Shown: piece by piece, positions 7,170-9,406 of the stretch
Layout of the letters: each line of letters begins with the position of its first letter
Position numbering within the stretch: the first letter of the stretch is position 1
NCBI GenBank assembly: GCA_044233795.1
Contig: JBIIJL010000074.1
Location: 1 to 9,406 of the forward strand
Origin: JBIIJL01 sp044233795
GTDB lineage: Bacteria; Pseudomonadota; Gammaproteobacteria; Legionellales; Legionellaceae
Direction of reading: 5' to 3'
Length of the DNA stretch: 9,406 nt
Notes under the pieces: model-generated
Told to the model about the DNA's origin: nothing
The model's database searches: none
What the model saw: the letters and a program-made list of their open reading frames with translations, nothing else
Program-made: the position numbers and the translations under genes

Positions 7170-7907
7170 CTAGGCAGTAGCTAAGTCTTCAGCGAGAGTA
7201 AATCCTGCAGCCACGGCATCATTATAAAACATCTTCACAGTATCTAACGAATAGCTTGATAAATCATAGCCAACAAGATTTAATTTCTTTAAAAGATCAT
7301 TGGTAACCGTGATGATATGACAGCCAATTGCATCAGCTTGAAAAATATTTAGAAGCTCCCTAGGACTAGCCCAAATAAGTTCGGCTAACGGGGCGATTTT
7401 TAATAGTTCGATGGCTGCTGCCATTAGCGGCAAAGGATCACAACCTGTGTCTGCAATTCGGCCTGCAAAGACTGAAACATAGCTTGGCACGCTTGGCTCA
7501 AGGGAGTTGACCACATCACGCACTTGAGGGAGCGTCATGATGGCGGTTATATTGAGCTTCACTTTTTGGGAAGATAGTTTTTTCGCCAGAGCATAGCACG
7601 TTTCACGTTTGGTATTGGTCACAGGGATTTTGATATAAACGTTATCGCCCCAGCTTGCGATTTCAAGTGCTTGGCGCTCCATTTCGGTAAAATCATCAGA
7701 AAATACTTCAAATGAAATGGGTTTGTGTTTGATTTCGCTCAAAATGTCTTGGGCAAAGGCTTTGTAATCGGTAATGCCTGCTTTTCGCATCAAGGTGGGG
7801 TTCGTGGTGAGGCCTTTGATATAAGGTTTTGCATTCATTTCAAACATGCCCGCTTTGTCTGCACCATCGGCGAATATCTTAACAGTTAACTCTTCAACGC
7901 GCTTCAC
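7170..7907 (-). CDS. Transaldolase / fructose-6-phosphate aldolase family protein
   Basis: A 245-aa class I aldolase-type TIM barrel of the transaldolase family, near the short FSA/TalC length of about 220 aa and well below the roughly 315 aa of TalB. KIFADGAD (10-17) holds the conserved first-strand Asp14, GLTTNPTLM (32-40) is the family TTNP motif, and K93 in YIKIPVTN is the expected Schiff-base lysine. LNITAIMT (118-125), SVFAGRIADTG (145-155) and IWASPREL (178-185) are the other active-site strands. Such enzymes move or cleave a dihydroxyacetone unit of phosphosugars; transaldolases make sedoheptulose 7-phosphate. Its place after a GmhA-like isomerase and a GmhB-like phosphatase suggests it supplies or trims a precursor for that module, which is inference. 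It starts at GTG 7907 with AGGAG 7 bases upstream, 2 bases after the phosphatase stop, so it is surely co-expressed with it. Confidence 0.87.
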   Translation of the reverse strand: MKRVEELTVKIFADGADKAGMFEMNAKPYIKGLTTNPTLMRKAGITDYKAFAQDILSEIKHKPISFEVFSDDFTEMERQALEIASWGDNVYIKIPVTNTKRETCYALAKKLSSQKVKLNITAIMTLPQVRDVVNSLEPSVPSYVSVFAGRIADTGCDPLPLMAAAIELLKIAPLAELIWASPRELLNIFQADAIGCHIITVTNDLLKKLNLVGYDLSSYSLDTVKMFYNDAVAAGFTLAEDLATA

Positions 7908-7909
7908 AC

Positions 7910-8449
7910 TCAGTCTCCTAAAATAATTTGTACGGCTTCCATTAGCGATTGCACACGATAATCCATTGATGTCGGTTGTTTTTCTTCATAACCATAATCA
8001 ATAAAAAAAGTTTTACATCCAGCGCGAATGCCTGCTTCAACATCTCGCCAGCGATCACCCACCATAAAACTGCTGGCAAGGTCTATGTTATGCACTTTTG
8101 CAGCTTCGAGCAGCCCACCTGGTAAGGGCTTCCGGCATTGGCAACCATCGAGGTCATCGTGAAAGCAGGTGCGAAACTCATCGATGGGTAGGCATGAGGC
8201 CAAATGGTTATTTATTTCTTCAACGGTTGAGCGAGAGGTTTTACCTTTTGCAACGTCAGGCTGGTTGGTGACAACGACCAACAAGTACCCAGCACCAGCA
8301 AGTGCGTCCAAGGCATTTGGCACATCAGGAAGGATCTCCATGTGCTCCAAGGAAGCGGGGGGATAGGGTTTGCCGTTGATGACAACAGCACGGTTAAGCA
8401 CTCCATCCCTATCCAAAAAAACTGCTCGTTGTTGCTTGTTAGACAGCAC
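7910..8449 (-). CDS. gmhB: HAD-IIIA phosphatase, heptose-1,7-bisphosphate phosphatase (GmhB)-like
   Basis: A 179-aa HAD-superfamily phosphatase. FLDRDGVLN (11-19) supplies the nucleophile Asp13 and the acid/base Asp15. VVVTNQ (58-63) is motif II, Lys107 in CRKP is motif III, and MVGDRWRDVEAG (129-140) is motif IV with Asp132 and Asp136. C95, H97, C103 and C105 form a zinc-loop pattern typical of the GmhB/HisB-N group. The C-to-C spacing is the short one seen in HisB-N, shorter than in E. coli GmhB. It probably removes a phosphate from a sugar bisphosphate such as manno-heptose 1,7-bisphosphate; substrate and anomer cannot be fixed from sequence. The start is GTG at 8449, 6 bases after GAGG and overlapping the isomerase gene by 11 bases. 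A later start would lose the DxD motif. Confidence 0.85.
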   Translation of the reverse strand: MLSNKQQRAVFLDRDGVLNRAVVINGKPYPPASLEHMEILPDVPNALDALAGAGYLLVVVTNQPDVAKGKTSRSTVEEINNHLASCLPIDEFRTCFHDDLDGCQCRKPLPGGLLEAAKVHNIDLASSFMVGDRWRDVEAGIRAGCKTFFIDYGYEEKQPTSMDYRVQSLMEAVQIILGD

Positions 8450-9047
8450 AGACAGCCTCGGACTCCCATTTTGTTTGATGTGTTTTTAATGCAGGATGTG
8501 AGACCAACAAATGCCAGACAACTGCTTGAAATGCCTCTGAGTGCGGGGTGATATTCTCAGAGTTAATGGTTGGGATGATGACACAAGCATCGGCAACTTT
8601 GGCTGTGTATCCCCCATCGCGGCCAACAACCCCCGTAATTTTTGCGCCGACTTTTTTAGCATGCTGTAAGGCCAACACAAGGTTTGGGCTGATATTTTTT
8701 TCTAAATTGCCGCCGCCGACGGAGAAAACAAATACGATATCTTTGGCATTGAGTTTGCTAATTTTAAGCCACTCTACAAAGACGGTGGCCCAGCCTTCAT
8801 CGTTGGTGCGAGCGGTTAACTCTGAGACATTGTCAGTTGGGGCATATGATTCTATACCAACAATTTTTCTAAAATCATTGACTGCATGTGAGCAATTCCC
8901 GGCACTTCCACCAACGCCTAGAAAGAAAATTCGGCCATCAGCGCGTTTTACTTCTGCCAAAAGGACCGCCATTTTCTCAATACTTAGGGTGTCTATTTTT
9001 TCTAGAATTTGAATTGTTTCATTGATATGCTGTTGTGCGTAGCTCAT
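8439..9047 (-). CDS. gmhA: SIS-domain phosphosugar isomerase, GmhA-like, first gene of the operon
   Basis: A 202-aa single-SIS-domain protein of the size and fold expected for GmhA, which converts sedoheptulose 7-phosphate to D-glycero-D-manno-heptose 7-phosphate. The helical N-terminus is followed by FFLGVGGSAGNCSHAVND (41-58), the sugar-phosphate loop FVFSVGGGN (106-114), and a C-terminal PHSEAFQAVVWHLL helix (168-181). Compared with E. coli GmhA recalled from memory, H54 and H179 align with His61 and His180, but Glu65 aligns with D58, Gln172 with E171, Thr120 with V110, and the Asn of GNGGS with V45. The metal and substrate site is therefore altered, and another ketose or aldose phosphate is possible. 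A good Shine-Dalgarno (AAGGA, 9058-9054) lies 6 bases before the ATG at 9047. The phosphatase gene overlaps its 3' end. The symbol denotes family, not proven function. Confidence 0.8.
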   Translation of the reverse strand: MSYAQQHINETIQILEKIDTLSIEKMAVLLAEVKRADGRIFFLGVGGSAGNCSHAVNDFRKIVGIESYAPTDNVSELTARTNDEGWATVFVEWLKISKLNAKDIVFVFSVGGGNLEKNISPNLVLALQHAKKVGAKITGVVGRDGGYTAKVADACVIIPTINSENITPHSEAFQAVVWHLLVSHPALKTHQTKWESEAVCAV

Positions 9048-9148
9048 GTTTCATCCTTAAACAAAAAATGTCCTTCACCCATTTTTTTGCCATTTTATAG
9101 TAACTCTCGCTCAATAATCTAGATCCGAGGTATGCATTTTAGGGAAAA

Positions 9149-9154
9149 ATTATA
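9149..9154 (-). promoter_or_regulatory. Candidate -10 box for the polysaccharide operon
   Basis: The minus strand reads TATAAT here, about 100 bases before the operon's first ATG. No good -35 hexamer is found 16-18 bases upstream; that area is occupied by a 14-bp palindrome. A second candidate, TATAAA at 9099-9094, lies closer to the gene but also lacks a convincing -35. This is a prediction only. Confidence 0.35.
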
Positions 9155-9167
9155 TTATGTTCATATA

Positions 9168-9181
9168 AACTGATATCAGTT
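9168..9181. promoter_or_regulatory. 14-bp perfect palindrome, candidate operator
   Basis: AACTGATATCAGTT is its own reverse complement over all 14 bases. It lies between the minus-strand -10 candidate (9149-9154) and the plus-strand -10 candidate (9216-9221) in the 214-base divergent region. This is a usual place for a dimeric repressor or activator site, and it covers the expected -35 zone of the operon promoter. No regulator gene is visible in the window. Confidence 0.45.
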
Positions 9182-9191
9182 GTTTCTTTCG

Positions 9192-9221
9192 TTAGAAATA
9201 GAACCTATAACAAGGTATAAT
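9192..9221 (+). promoter_or_regulatory. Candidate promoter for the PD-(D/E)XK nuclease gene
   Basis: A perfect -10 hexamer TATAAT lies at 9216-9221, about 40 bases before the ATG at 9262. The -35 candidate at 9192-9197 (TTAGAA, 18-base spacer) matches the consensus poorly, so the promoter may be weak or activator-dependent. The prediction rests mainly on the -10 box and its spacing to the gene. Confidence 0.45.
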
Positions 9222-9261
9222 CATTGCTAGACGTTTAACCGGTTCTCATGGAAAATACCGT

Positions 9262-9406
9262 ATGTCTCGTTACCTCGACCCAAAAGCTGATGTTGTTTTT
9301 AAAAAAATATTTGGCGATCACCCAAAGATACTCATCAGTTTTCTAAATGCTTTGTTGCCTTTGCCCTCTGATAGTCCAATCATCAGCTTGACTTACCTGC
9401 AATATG
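9262..9406 (+). CDS. Rpn / PDDEXK_2 nuclease-transposase family protein, N-terminal fragment
   Basis: Only the first 48 codons are in the window; the gene runs off the right edge. The start SRYLDPKADVVFKKIFG, then ISFLNALLPL and SLTYLQY, is the characteristic N-terminal pattern of the PD-(D/E)XK nuclease family transposases (Pfam PDDEXK_2, called Rpn-type recombination-promoting nucleases). The catalytic PD-(D/E)XK residues lie further on and cannot be checked. Members are often multicopy and found at the edges of variable loci; several have DNA endonuclease activity linked to recA-independent recombination. The ATG at 9262 has GGAAA (9250-9254) about 7 bases upstream as a ribosome site. An earlier ATG at 9248 is in another frame that closes after some 30 codons. 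The gene is divergent from the polysaccharide operon and probably marks its border. Confidence 0.8.
   Translation, partial: MSRYLDPKADVVFKKIFGDHPKILISFLNALLPLPSDSPIISLTYLQY

Noticed and set aside
8548..9012. A 154-codon plus-strand open frame
   Set aside because: It lies wholly antisense to the SIS-domain isomerase gene, which has clear family motifs and a good ribosome site. It has no recognisable domain.
1..9406. CRISPR array, tRNA or rRNA genes, complete insertion sequence
   Set aside because: No regularly spaced repeats, no tRNA cloverleaf or rRNA-like stretch, and no paired terminal repeats around a transposase were seen. The only mobile-type gene is the truncated one at the right edge.

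Overview
The window is a surface-polysaccharide (O-antigen or capsule type) locus. Eight genes run head to tail on the minus strand from 9047 down to 585, joined by overlaps of 4 to 13 bases or gaps of 2 to 7 bases. The one longer gap, 54 bases, holds a strong hairpin. The tight packing suggests one operon read from a divergent control region at 9048-9261.

In transcription order the operon encodes: a SIS-domain sugar-phosphate isomerase related to GmhA, a HAD phosphatase related to GmhB, a short transaldolase-family protein, a TviB/WbpO-type UDP-HexNAc 6-dehydrogenase, a TviC/WbpP-type UDP-HexNAc 4-epimerase, a GT4 glycosyltransferase, an AsnB-type amidotransferase, and a second GT4 glycosyltransferase. 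The last five resemble, in content and order, the part of known O-antigen clusters that makes and transfers amidated N-acetylgalactosaminuronic acid (wbpO, wbpP, wbpR, wbpS and wbpT of Pseudomonas aeruginosa O6; a comparable gene set occurs in Francisella). The first three look like a precursor module for a heptose or other phosphosugar. No sugar-1-kinase, nucleotidyltransferase, flippase or polymerase is visible, so the locus is incomplete here.

On the left, a small plus-strand TPR protein (118-441) converges on the end of the operon. Left of it, a strong Shine-Dalgarno sequence and ATG at 16 suggest another minus-strand gene that leaves the window almost at once. Its ribosome site lies inside a perfect inverted repeat. 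On the right, 9262-9406 is the start of a plus-strand PD-(D/E)XK (Rpn / PDDEXK_2) nuclease-transposase family gene.

The DNA is moderately AT-rich, and the gene families fit a Gram-negative gammaproteobacterium. The PDDEXK_2 gene and a GalNAcAN-type cluster would suit a Legionella/Coxiella-like lineage, but that placement is a low-confidence inference. The least ordinary parts are the isomerase's altered active site, the transaldolase inside a polysaccharide operon, two hairpins that overlap ribosome-binding sites, and a 14-bp perfect palindrome in the divergent promoter region.
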